Positions 7,621 through 14,599 are shown, numbered from the stretch's first letter. The stretch: DNA of 15,797 bases from DATHNF01 sp035486285 (GCA_035486285.1 DATHNF010000075.1:1-15797); one strand, 5' to 3'. The notes: generated from the letters alone by a model not told the origin. Numbers and translations are program-made.

Positions 7621-7659
7621 TTGAGTTTTTGCTTCGAAACAGATACGATATGATGGTCT
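7621..7659 (+). promoter_or_regulatory. tRNA-Leu(CAG) promoter segment, copy 1 of a duplicated element
   Basis: The segment contains TATGAT (7649-7654), a likely -10 box 13 bases before the tRNA. By hand alignment it is identical at 34 of 39 positions to 14334-14372, which sits at the corresponding position before the other tRNA-Leu. A T-rich block near 7626-7631 (TTTTTG) is 17 bases from the -10 box and is the best -35 candidate. Confidence 0.6.
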
Positions 7660-7667
7660 AAAAGCAC

Positions 7668-7754
7668 GGGGATGTGGCGGAATTGGTAGACGCGCTAGCT
7701 TCAGGAGCTAGTGTTCGCAAGAACGTGGAGGTTCAAGTCCTCTCATCCCCACCA
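7668..7754 (+). tRNA. tRNA-Leu, anticodon CAG
   Basis: An 87-base class II tRNA with encoded CCA. The acceptor stem GGGGATG (7668-7674) pairs perfectly with CATCCCC (7744-7750), followed by discriminator A and CCA. The D-arm carries the leucine-type GCGGAATTGGTAGACGC. The anticodon stem CTAGC (7695-7699) pairs with GCTAG (7707-7711) around the loop TTCAGGA, giving anticodon CAG at 7702-7704. The long variable arm (TTCGCAAGAA) and the T-arm GGTTCAAGTCC are both present. It reads codon CTG. Confidence 0.96.
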
Positions 7755-7784
7755 AATGCTATTTGACCGCGCTGTATGTCCAAA

Positions 7785-7864
7785 AGCCTACCAGACAGGC
7801 TAATGTAGACGTTCGCGTGAATGTCGTTCAGGCCTGTCACTCAGAAAGCTATTCCGGCAAATAG
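7785..7864. other. Structured intergenic region between tRNA-Leu(CAG) and the surface operon end
   Basis: No gene lies in 7755-7930. The region holds nested inverted repeats: outer stem GACAGGC (7794-7800) with GCCTGTC (7832-7838), enclosing a 7-bp hairpin GACGTTC (7808-7814)/GAATGTC (7819-7825, one G-T pair) with loop GCGT. Two weaker hairpins face the minus-strand operon: AGCCT/AGGCT (7801-7785), followed by TTTT on the minus strand, and CTATT/AATAG (7849-7864). The hairpins at the meeting point of two convergent units suggest transcription termination, but no strong U-tract is present. A small structured RNA is an alternative. Confidence 0.35.
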
Positions 7865-7930
7865 ATAATCTTCCAGTTGTTGTTCTAAGCTAAGAGCCCG
7901 CAGTTTTACCTGTTTTAGTTGGCACTACCT

Positions 7931-9298
7931 CTAGCAACCATATGCCGGGGCGTTAGTAGCCTGGGCCTGGTAGGCATACCAGGCCGGCTTATGGTAGTTG
8001 GTGTTATCAATGAGTGCCCAACCGTTATCTCCGCTAGCATTATAGGCTGTGGAGTCGTTCTGGTCGTACCAGAAGAAGCCTGCTTCCCAGCTGTTATTCT
8101 TGAAGTCCGTAAGATACTGATTCATAGCTTTGCATTGCCCGCTATAGCCAACCTGCCCGTTGCCGGCCGTCGTGGAAGCAGCTTTTTGGCCTATCTCAGT
8201 TACGTATACCGGCTGATTTGGCCAATCGCTATGGTCGGTATTGATGTTCGTCGGGTATGCCCAATTAGTATCCGTAAGCGGGTTACAGGTGCCGGTCTTG
8301 CAAACATTCAGCGAAGGTATATCGCCGTAAGGATGCACGGCTATGCCGCCGATTTCGCTGGCAATGTTGGGTACTGCCTTCGCCATATCACCTTCCCAGC
8401 TATCAGTCCCGCCGCTACTGGTAGTGTACAGAGGAATAGTTGAAGCCACTAATTTGATCCGGCCGTTAGTAGCCGTATTAACTGCTGCGGCGGCCAACGA
8501 CACCATTACCGCGTAATCTCCCGGTTGCTGGCAGCCGTCATCCGGCCAGCCATAGGTACCACAGATATAGGGTTCATTAGCAACCTCGATCACCGGCGAG
8601 CCATAATCGGTCTTGCCCTGCCAGAAAGTGCCGCCCTTGGCATAGGTAACCGCGGCGTAGACTATTTCATGAACCCAGCTCAGCTGGTCGGTACAGGTAC
8701 CGCTGTAACTTGGGGTGCTGCAGGCAGTAACACACTCCGAATAGCTATCACCACTTGTGCTGCAGGTTCCTGGCTGCACCCAGCTGGTACTGTAACTATT
8801 AACCAGAGGGAACATAGAGATGCCCTGGGCCGCTAAATTCGTGGCCGTAGAAGTCACCCCGCCGGAGTCATGTTCATCGGTATCGCCCCACATCCCAACC
8901 CGTACCCACTGGACACCCATAGTATGTGCGTCTTGAATAAAGCTGATCATCTGTCCGTTGAGCGTAGTAGAGGTGGTGGTTGTGTAGGTACCCATCAGAC
9001 CAAACATTTTCGTCGAAGATCCGCCGCTATCACCTCCACCCCCGCTGCTGCTCCCGCTACAGTTGGGGGCATCGAATTGAACGTACTTGCCATCACTGGC
9101 CGAGGTGTTCTGCTGGACGGTCGCACAGGTAGGCGAAAGCGTGCCCTGGTCGGCGTTCAAGCTGACATAAGGCGTGGCAGCATGACTGCCCATTAACAGG
9201 TAGACGCCAATAACGGCGAAAAGAATTACGAAAACAACGCCGCCGAGCTGTCTTGGAGACATTGTTTTAAATTTTGCTAACAGACTGGTTTTGCTCAT
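7931..9298 (-). CDS. Membrane-anchored clan GH-A glycoside hydrolase
   Basis: The 455-residue product has an N-terminal signal anchor (about 18-37), a short stretch resembling part of a carbohydrate-binding jelly roll (43-80, ending DGKYVQFDAPNC), a Gly/Ser linker (81-95) and a TIM-barrel-like domain (about 97-445). The catalytic pattern of clan GH-A is visible: the acid/base Glu242 in VIEVANEPY and the nucleophile Glu368 in VYVTEIG, with HPYG at 322-325 and FFWYD near 410. It is therefore probably a retaining beta-glycosidase acting outside the cell; the exact GH family and substrate cannot be told from sequence reading. It is the last gene of a minus-strand operon, starting 24 bases after the cupredoxin stop. 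No strong Shine-Dalgarno precedes ATG 9298; the leader is A-rich. Many cysteines in the barrel suggest disulfides. Confidence 0.82.
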   Translation of the reverse strand: MSKTSLLAKFKTMSPRQLGGVVFVILFAVIGVYLLMGSHAATPYVSLNADQGTLSPTCATVQQNTSASDGKYVQFDAPNCSGSSSGGGGDSGGSSTKMFGLMGTYTTTTSTTLNGQMISFIQDAHTMGVQWVRVGMWGDTDEHDSGGVTSTATNLAAQGISMFPLVNSYSTSWVQPGTCSTSGDSYSECVTACSTPSYSGTCTDQLSWVHEIVYAAVTYAKGGTFWQGKTDYGSPVIEVANEPYICGTYGWPDDGCQQPGDYAVMVSLAAAAVNTATNGRIKLVASTIPLYTTSSGGTDSWEGDMAKAVPNIASEIGGIAVHPYGDIPSLNVCKTGTCNPLTDTNWAYPTNINTDHSDWPNQPVYVTEIGQKAASTTAGNGQVGYSGQCKAMNQYLTDFKNNSWEAGFFWYDQNDSTAYNASGDNGWALIDNTNYHKPAWYAYQAQATNAPAYGC

Positions 9299-9322
9299 AA
9301 TTCTTTATTCTTTCTTTTCTTC

Positions 9323-9823
9323 CTACTTCACTACCACTGTAGCCCTAAAAGCAAGGTTATTGTCATCATGGTAGCTGTAAATGCCGGCTTTGTCGAAGAC
9401 GTAGTCATAGGTATTGTTTTGGGATATAGCTGTCTGTGAATCGGGATCAGGTATACCGGCCATGGGTCTAGGGTCATCGCTAGTCACGGAGTGCGGGCTG
9501 CTGTCAGTATTTGTCCAGGCTACTGCTTGGCCTATTTTGATAGAAACGGTCGCTGGCACAAAACCAGTGTTGGTAATGCTGACAATAGCTGGGGCAATAG
9601 CAGCCGGGGCTTGAACAGTGGTGATATTAGCTGGGTTGGTGGAGGTGTCCGGGCTCTTTTTGAAGACCGCGTAACTAACAAGGCCTATCAGTATGACAAA
9701 GAGAAGCAAACTGCTTGCCATAATACGCCGGCTATTCGGGTTGGGTGGTTGAGTAGGTGGTAACATTATCTCAGGCTGTTGTTGAGGTGTTGGTGGTGGC
9801 GTGTCGGTGTAAGGAGTGGTCAT
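9323..9823 (-). CDS. Membrane-anchored cupredoxin-fold protein with a degenerate copper site
   Basis: The 166-residue product has a Pro/Gln-rich cytoplasmic N-terminus (1-32), one transmembrane helix (about 37-54) and an extracellular cupredoxin domain (about 70-166). Family marks are clear: FVPATVSIKIGQAVAWTN, then the first copper-ligand position His111 (SSPHSVTSDD), and the ending AGIYSYHDDNNLAFRATVVV. In blue-copper relatives this last part reads YxYHCxxHPxM; here the Cys, His and Met positions hold Asp153, Asn156 and Phe159, so type 1 copper binding and electron transfer look unlikely. A GGAG about 6 bases before ATG 9823 supports the start. It lies between the Ig/FnIII gene (22-base gap) and the glycosidase gene (24-base gap), all on the minus strand, so it is the middle gene of one operon. 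It may now be a structural surface domain. Confidence 0.82.
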   Translation of the reverse strand: MTTPYTDTPPPTPQQQPEIMLPPTQPPNPNSRRIMASSLLLFVILIGLVSYAVFKKSPDTSTNPANITTVQAPAAIAPAIVSITNTGFVPATVSIKIGQAVAWTNTDSSPHSVTSDDPRPMAGIPDPDSQTAISQNNTYDYVFDKAGIYSYHDDNNLAFRATVVVK

Positions 9824-9845
9824 GGCTGGCTCCGTTTTATGCTAC

Positions 9846-12143
9846 TCATGGGTTGAGGCTCACGTTCTTAGTGTTAATACCAGCAGGGAATTGTAGGTAG
9901 AATGACTGGTACTGGTAACCATTGGCCCCGTAGTAAAAACTGTGCTTATAGGCAGTAATCAGGCCGCTCAGGACATATTGGCCTTGGGCATTGGTGTAGG
10001 CGCCGACCTCGCCGTTAGCGGTCGCATGCTTACTGGTGTAAACCCAGGCCCTATTGATGGGCTGGCGCGTCCTACTATTGGTTATGACACCCTCTAGTAT
10101 TGCTGTCCCTGTGGTCGAGGCGGCTTGGGTGACGGCGCTAGCCTTAGAGGAAGCCGGAGAGGTGTTCTTGGCAGCATCCAGGGCTACGACATAATAAGTA
10201 TAGGTAGTGCTTGGGCTAAGGCCGGAGTCACCAAAACTGTCGGTAGGTGAACTACCTACCAAGCTGGCTATTCCACTGCCGGTACCGCGGTAAATGTTAT
10301 AGCTTGTAACTCCTACGTTATCGGTACTGGCTGTCCAAGACAGATTTATTTGAGAACTTGAAACAGCAACCGCAGTTAGATTTGTGGGCTGTGAAGGCGG
10401 CTGGTTGTCGGTCGTCGTTGGCCAGGTGACCGTAATTTCTTTAGCCCAGGTTGTGCCGCTCAAAGCGCTACCGTTACTGCCGAGAGGGGTGATACTGTAG
10501 TTGACGGTCTCGCCTGAGCCAGGAGTAGCAGGCAAACCGCAGCCAGTCGGTACGATACAGCTGGTAGCTGTTACGTGCGGCCAGGAATAGTCCGTGTTTC
10601 GAGTGGTCGTTGGGTTATGAACTTGCGCGATACCATACGAACTTGCTCCTGGGTAAGCCGACCAGCTAAGTGTCTTAGTCGTCGGGTTGAAGGCCAGGTT
10701 CTGAACAGTAGTTGTCGAACCACCTCCTCCGTTAGTGCTGGCTGCTGGAGTGGTAACAGCAACGGCTGTACTTGGCGGACCTTGATTCCCGGCTGCATCA
10801 ACTGCAGTTACGGTATAAGAATATGACGTACTAGGGGACACAGTACTATCGGTGTATGTGGTTGTTGGCGTGGTAATCGTCGCCAACGGGCTGACTGAGC
10901 CATTGCGATAAATATTGTACTTGGCAGCGGCGTCATTGCCGGAAGGTGCCGCCCACTTCAGAACTACCTGTGTGCTAGTAACTGTCGGGGCGGTCAGACC
11001 GGTCGGGGCATTAGGGGTTGGCGTGCTGGTCGGGTTGTTGACTGTCACCGTTACATTAGTGGCGGTAGCAGTATTGTTGGATGTATCGGTAGCAATGGCC
11101 GTCAGGATGTGAGTGCCATTGGAGGCCGTACTTGTGTCCCAGTTGTAGCTATACGGGGCAGTGGTAATAACCCCGCCAAGGTTTTTGCCATCAAGTTCAA
11201 GCTGCACGCTCTTAACCGCAACGTTATCAGAAGCGTTGGCGCTTACTTGGGTGGTGCCTGATACCGTCGCGTTATTAGCCGGCGCGCTGATGCTGACAGT
11301 TGGCGGTGTCTTATCAACTGTTTGATTGTTGACCGTTACCGTAACAGAAGTGGCAGTAGCCTGATTGCCGGACGTATCGGTCGCTACGGCGGTTAGTTTA
11401 TGCGAGCCATTGGCTATTCCGGCCGTATTCCAGGAATAGCTATAAGTTGAGGATGAACTTGCATTGGGAGTAGGAGTAGTCACTGGAGAACCAAGATTAT
11501 TGCCGTCAAGTTCAAACTGTACGCTCTGGACGGCGACATTGTCAGTGGCATTGGCAGAGACTGTAGTGGTTCCGCTGACGGTAGCATTATTAGATGGCGC
11601 GTCCATGCTGACAGTTGGCGGTGTAGTATCCGGAGCGGGTGTACAGTTGTTGCCCGTGCCAGTGGGGGTGCAGCTCTGATCGCCTAGAAACAATACGCGG
11701 TCGACGCCGACGCCGGGTTCCCGGCCGGTCATGACGATCTGGTTAGCCCCGGCGGTCAAATTGACGCTAATCGGTGAGTTAGCAGTACCATTCTGATAAT
11801 TAACCCAAGTAAAGGTATTGGCGGGAATGCTTGCGCTGTCACCAACATCGATTGCGCACCCACCGTCAACTTGTAAGTAATAAGAGTTGTTTGTAGTGTC
11901 CGGCGCTAAAATACGGCTCCATACATAGTAAGTGCCTGGGCTCGTCACATTTACGGTTTGCGTGGAAGTGCCCAGGCTGGCATTGGGCGTATTCGCGCAA
12001 GCAGCCTGTGCCAAGCCAGCTGGCGCTACGGCAAATATCGTTAACAGTAAAGCAGTGAATAGTGTGCCAGCGAGTCGGACGGGCGCGTGCCAGAGTTGGT
12101 TAACTGCGGAGCCCTTAATCCGTCTGTGGTATATATTTGGCAT
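9846..12143 (-). CDS. Secreted multidomain surface protein: CBM-like, Ig-like and FnIII domains
   Basis: The 765-residue product starts with a long signal peptide (about 1-47, cleavage likely after GLAQA). Domains in order: a carbohydrate-binding jelly-roll-like domain (about 52-157; YYVWSRILAPD, ANQIVMTGREPGVGVDRV), two bacterial Ig-like repeats (about 174-272 and 278-369) that are near copies (NNATVSGTT, SANATDNVAV, ELDG shared), a fibronectin III domain (378-465), a divergent FnIII-like domain (478-575), another FnIII domain (582-675) and a carboxypeptidase-regulatory-like beta domain (about 680-765). No sortase motif or C-terminal membrane helix is seen, so retention at the surface is unclear. 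It is the first gene of the minus-strand operon. TGA serves as stop. The architecture suggests glycan binding or adhesion to another cell; this is inference. Confidence 0.85.
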   Translation of the reverse strand: MPNIYHRRIKGSAVNQLWHAPVRLAGTLFTALLLTIFAVAPAGLAQAACANTPNASLGTSTQTVNVTSPGTYYVWSRILAPDTTNNSYYLQVDGGCAIDVGDSASIPANTFTWVNYQNGTANSPISVNLTAGANQIVMTGREPGVGVDRVLFLGDQSCTPTGTGNNCTPAPDTTPPTVSMDAPSNNATVSGTTTVSANATDNVAVQSVQFELDGNNLGSPVTTPTPNASSSSTYSYSWNTAGIANGSHKLTAVATDTSGNQATATSVTVTVNNQTVDKTPPTVSISAPANNATVSGTTQVSANASDNVAVKSVQLELDGKNLGGVITTAPYSYNWDTSTASNGTHILTAIATDTSNNTATATNVTVTVNNPTSTPTPNAPTGLTAPTVTSTQVVLKWAAPSGNDAAAKYNIYRNGSVSPLATITTPTTTYTDSTVSPSTSYSYTVTAVDAAGNQGPPSTAVAVTTPAASTNGGGGSTTTVQNLAFNPTTKTLSWSAYPGASSYGIAQVHNPTTTRNTDYSWPHVTATSCIVPTGCGLPATPGSGETVNYSITPLGSNGSALSGTTWAKEITVTWPTTTDNQPPSQPTNLTAVAVSSSQINLSWTASTDNVGVTSYNIYRGTGSGIASLVGSSPTDSFGDSGLSPSTTYTYYVVALDAAKNTSPASSKASAVTQAASTTGTAILEGVITNSRTRQPINRAWVYTSKHATANGEVGAYTNAQGQYVLSGLITAYKHSFYYGANGYQYQSFYLQFPAGINTKNVSLNP
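11035..11625 (-). repeat. Tandem Ig-like domain repeat inside the surface protein gene
   Basis: Two consecutive Ig-like units (residues 174-272 and 278-369 of the surface protein) share long identical or near-identical stretches such as NNATVSGTT, DNVAV and ELDG, and both end with a TVTVNN strand. The first unit has an extra Ser/Thr/Pro-rich loop near residues 222-234. They look like an intragenic duplication that has diverged, and could expand or contract by recombination. Confidence 0.7.
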
Positions 12144-12170
12144 GTTTTCGTTTATGGTTTAGCTAAGGAA

Positions 12171-12197
12171 AGTATAGCATATCTACCAGCCTGTCAA
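12171..12197 (-). promoter_or_regulatory. Promoter of the surface operon
   Basis: On the minus strand a perfect TTGACA (12197-12192) is followed after 15 bases by TATACT (12176-12171), with ATG 12143 a further 27 bases downstream. The spacer is a little short. Unlike several other genes here, this operon would have a real leader, about 20 bases, though no clear Shine-Dalgarno is visible in it. Confidence 0.45.
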
Positions 12198-12430
12198 ATA
12201 TTTTTTTGAGTATACGCTTAAACCGTGAGCATGGTAATTGCGTGATTCGGCTACATATATATGTGCAAAGCCATGGTGCGTAAAATTCTGTTACGTGCAT
12301 CGCGTACATGTAGAGCAGGGAGGTTTTGGGGTTATATTTTCTTTTGAGAAAGCCATAAGCAACAAGTACTGCGGTGTGGTATCATAGCTGCTAGATATAT
12401 GCGAGATATTAGGGGAGATAAACAGAGATA
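12198..12430. promoter_or_regulatory. Divergent intergenic region between surface operon and FAD oxidase
   Basis: This AT-rich gap has no credible gene. It contains the 12-base perfect palindrome ACATATATATGT (12253-12264) and a TACATGTA palindrome (12304-12311), which could be regulator sites. TATCAT at 12380-12385 is a possible -10 box for the oxidase gene, and GGGGAG near 12412-12417 is a purine-rich site about 13 bases before its ATG. None of these is decisive. Confidence 0.3.
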
Positions 12431-14065
12431 ATGAGTAAAGTCGCACATTATTTGCAGGAGCATTTGGTGGGCGAAGTTATGGTTGGCACTGATGCTCGCC
12501 GTTACTTCGCCACTGACGCCAGCGTTTTGCAATTGCCACCAGCGCTAGTCGTCTATCCGCGGAACGAAAATGATGTCCGCAAAACAGCGCGTTTCACCTG
12601 GCAGCTGGCCGAGCGCGGCCGGATTATTCCTATTACCGCTCGCGGTTCCGGCACCGATCAGACTGGCGCGGCACTAGGCAGCGGCATTATGTTGGTCTTC
12701 CCAGCTCATCTGAATCGTATCTTGGAGCTTGATACCAAAGGCAATGCGGTAACTGTCGAGCCCGGTATCAGTTATGGCAAACTACAGCAAACCCTGCACA
12801 CCCACGGCCGTTTCCTGCCCCCTTATCCGGCTTCCATCGAGTATTCGACAATCGGCGGCGCGATCGCCAATAACTCCTCTGGCGAGAAATCGGTCAAATA
12901 TGGCGATACCCGTGCCTATGTCCAAAGCTTACGTGTCGTATTAGCAAACGGCGAAGTGATCGAAACTGGCCGGTTAAGCAAGCGCGAACTTAGCAAGAAG
13001 CTCGGTTTGGCGACATTCGAAGGTGAGATTTACCGCTCCCTCGATACTTTGCTGGAAGAACAGCGTGATCTCATTGATGGCTTGCGGCGCGACGTCACTA
13101 AGAACAATGCCGGCTATGACCTGCTTGACGTCAAGCGCTCTGATGGTTCGTTTGACCTGACGCCGTTATTTGTTGGCAGCCAAGGGACATTAGGCATTAT
13201 CACCGAGGCGGTTCTTAACACCGAGGAGCACAATTCGCAGACGACGTTGATGCTGGCTAGCTTCGATAGCTTAGAAAATTTGCAAAGCGCTGTCATGGAA
13301 CTACGCGCACTGCCAGAAATGCCGAGTGCTATAGAGCTGGTTGATGGCCACGTTTTACAGCAAGTGCACGACCTTAACCCTAACCAGCTCAAAGAAATTA
13401 TCGCTCCGCCTTTCCCGGCTGCGCTACTCCTTGTAGAGTTTGATAGCTCTGACCGCCAGCTGAAGAAGCTCACCAAGCGTGCCGATAAACTGTTTGAGAA
13501 ATATGCTACCAGTGTCCAAACGGCTACTGAGCCTGAGCAGCAACAACAATTCTGGAAAGTGCGTGAAGCTCCCGGCACGCTGCTATCACACAACGAAGGC
13601 TTGCTGCGAGCAGTCCCCATCATTCCCGACGCCGCCGTGCCACCGGACCGCCTGCGAGCCTACCTGGAAGGTGTCTACCAACTACTAGAAGCCGCCAACA
13701 TACGCCCAGCGATTTGGGGCCATGCCGGTGACGCTAACCTGCACTTGCAGCCCAGGCTCAATATCGGTCAGGTCGGTGGCCGTCAGAAGGCTTTTCGCCT
13801 CATGGAGGAGTATCACAAGCTGGTTATTAGTCTCAATGGCACTATCAGTGCCGAAACCGGTGATGGCCGCCTACGCACACCGTACCTCGAAGCCATGTAC
13901 GGCGCCGAACTCTACGCCCTGCTGCAAAAGGTCAAGCAAATCTTTGACCCTTACGGTACGCTCAATCCCGGTGTCAAATTTGGTAGCTCCCTCGATGACA
14001 TCAAGGCAGTCATCCGCGCTGACTATACGCTCGACCACCTCTACGACCACCTACCAAGAAGCTAG
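12431..14065 (+). CDS. FAD-linked oxidase, GlcD / D-2-hydroxyacid dehydrogenase type
   Basis: The 544-residue product has an N-terminal FAD-binding PCMH domain (about 35-240; PITARGSGTDQTGAALGSG, PPYPASIEYSTIGGAIANNS, LFVGSQGTLGIITEAVL) and a C-terminal FAD-oxidase domain (about 255-520). Relatives oxidise D-lactate, glycolate or D-2-hydroxyglutarate and pass electrons to a quinone, flavoprotein or Fe-S partner. The metal-binding residues of this family are visible: His431 and His438 in GHAGDANLHL, and Glu475. The next residue, the catalytic His of the usual EHG motif, is Thr476 here (SAETGDGR). No Fe-S domain is fused. Start ATG 12431 fits the family N-terminus. The downstream membrane gene starts 2 bases after the stop, so the two are translationally coupled. 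Substrate is unknown. Confidence 0.88.
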   Translation: MSKVAHYLQEHLVGEVMVGTDARRYFATDASVLQLPPALVVYPRNENDVRKTARFTWQLAERGRIIPITARGSGTDQTGAALGSGIMLVFPAHLNRILELDTKGNAVTVEPGISYGKLQQTLHTHGRFLPPYPASIEYSTIGGAIANNSSGEKSVKYGDTRAYVQSLRVVLANGEVIETGRLSKRELSKKLGLATFEGEIYRSLDTLLEEQRDLIDGLRRDVTKNNAGYDLLDVKRSDGSFDLTPLFVGSQGTLGIITEAVLNTEEHNSQTTLMLASFDSLENLQSAVMELRALPEMPSAIELVDGHVLQQVHDLNPNQLKEIIAPPFPAALLLVEFDSSDRQLKKLTKRADKLFEKYATSVQTATEPEQQQQFWKVREAPGTLLSHNEGLLRAVPIIPDAAVPPDRLRAYLEGVYQLLEAANIRPAIWGHAGDANLHLQPRLNIGQVGGRQKAFRLMEEYHKLVISLNGTISAETGDGRLRTPYLEAMYGAELYALLQKVKQIFDPYGTLNPGVKFGSSLDDIKAVIRADYTLDHLYDHLPRS

Positions 14066-14067
14066 CG

Positions 14068-14337
14068 ATGAGTAGCTTCACCATTAACTTCGTTGGTATC
14101 ACCGGTTGCATATTAATTCTCTTCGTGTTTTATCGGACCAGCATTGGCCGATGGACAGGCAAGTCACTTTGGTATGAACTCGATAACCTGCTTGGCGCCA
14201 CGCTCCTGATTATTTACTCGTATGAAAAAACTGCTTACGTCAACATCGCGCTAAACCTCGTCTGGGCTATCGTTGCCTTCAGGGGTGTTAGCTCTATCGC
14301 CAAACGCCGCCAAAGAAAGGGCAAGTCCAAGTCTTGA
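14068..14337 (+). CDS. Small CBU_0592-like membrane protein
   Basis: The 89-residue product has three hydrophobic segments (about 6-22, 40-52 and 57-73) and a very basic tail (AKRRQRKGKSKS). The middle pattern LWYELDNLLGATLLIIYSY followed by ALNLVWAIVAFRGV matches the small integral-membrane family typified by CBU_0592, of unknown function. ATG 14068 lies 2 bases after the FAD oxidase stop, so it is probably translated by coupling. It might help localise the oxidase at the membrane, but that is only suggested by position. The stop is TGA at 14335-14337, which lies inside the conserved promoter segment of tRNA-Leu(GAG). Confidence 0.78.
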   Translation: MSSFTINFVGITGCILILFVFYRTSIGRWTGKSLWYELDNLLGATLLIIYSYEKTAYVNIALNLVWAIVAFRGVSSIAKRRQRKGKSKS

Positions 14338-14372
14338 GTTTTCGCGCCAAAACAGATAAGATATGATGGTCT
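14334..14372 (+). promoter_or_regulatory. tRNA-Leu(GAG) promoter segment, copy 2 of a duplicated element
   Basis: Identical at 34 of 39 positions to 7621-7659 by hand alignment, including the block AACAGATANGATATGATGG. TATGAT at 14362-14367 is the likely -10 box, 10 bases before the tRNA. The first bases overlap the TGA stop of the upstream membrane protein gene. Confidence 0.6.
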
Positions 14373-14377
14373 TTCGC

Positions 14378-14464
14378 GCGGACGTGGCGGAATTGGTAGA
14401 CGCGCTACCTTGAGGTGGTAGTGGGAGCAATCCTGTGGAGGTTCAAGTCCTCTCGTCCGCACCA
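14378..14464 (+). tRNA. tRNA-Leu, anticodon GAG
   Basis: An 87-base class II tRNA with encoded CCA. The acceptor stem GCGGACG (14378-14384) pairs perfectly with CGTCCGC (14454-14460), followed by A and CCA. The anticodon stem CTACC (14405-14409) pairs with GGTAG (14417-14421) around TTGAGGT, giving anticodon GAG at 14412-14414, which reads CTC and CTT. The long variable arm GGGAGCAATCC and the T-arm GGTTCAAGTCC are present. By my count it matches tRNA-Leu(CAG) at 72 of 87 positions. Confidence 0.96.
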
Positions 14465-14480
14465 ATTGATCGTTGTGCAA

Positions 14481-14516
14481 ACCAAGGCGTCCGTTGAGGA
14501 CGCCTTGGTCTTTTCT
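14481..14516 (+). terminator. Rho-independent terminator of tRNA-Leu(GAG)
   Basis: A perfect 12-bp stem, ACCAAGGCGTCC (14481-14492) with GGACGCCTTGGT (14498-14509), encloses the loop GTTGA and is followed by CTTTTCT. It begins 17 bases after the tRNA CCA and ends the native-looking sequence before the GC-rich patch. Confidence 0.85.
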
Positions 14517-14599
14517 GGCCTCCTGTTCGGCGTGGATCGCGTCTCGGAGCGCCGTTCTCGACCTCTGTGGCCGTCTTGTGCCTCGCTTCCGAGGTTCGC

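Noticed and set aside
7919..9196. Plus-strand open frames opposite the glycosidase gene (7919-8443, 8525-8836, 8870-9196)
   Set aside because: They are antisense to a protein with clear catalytic motifs, a signal anchor and operon context, and their translations show no family features.
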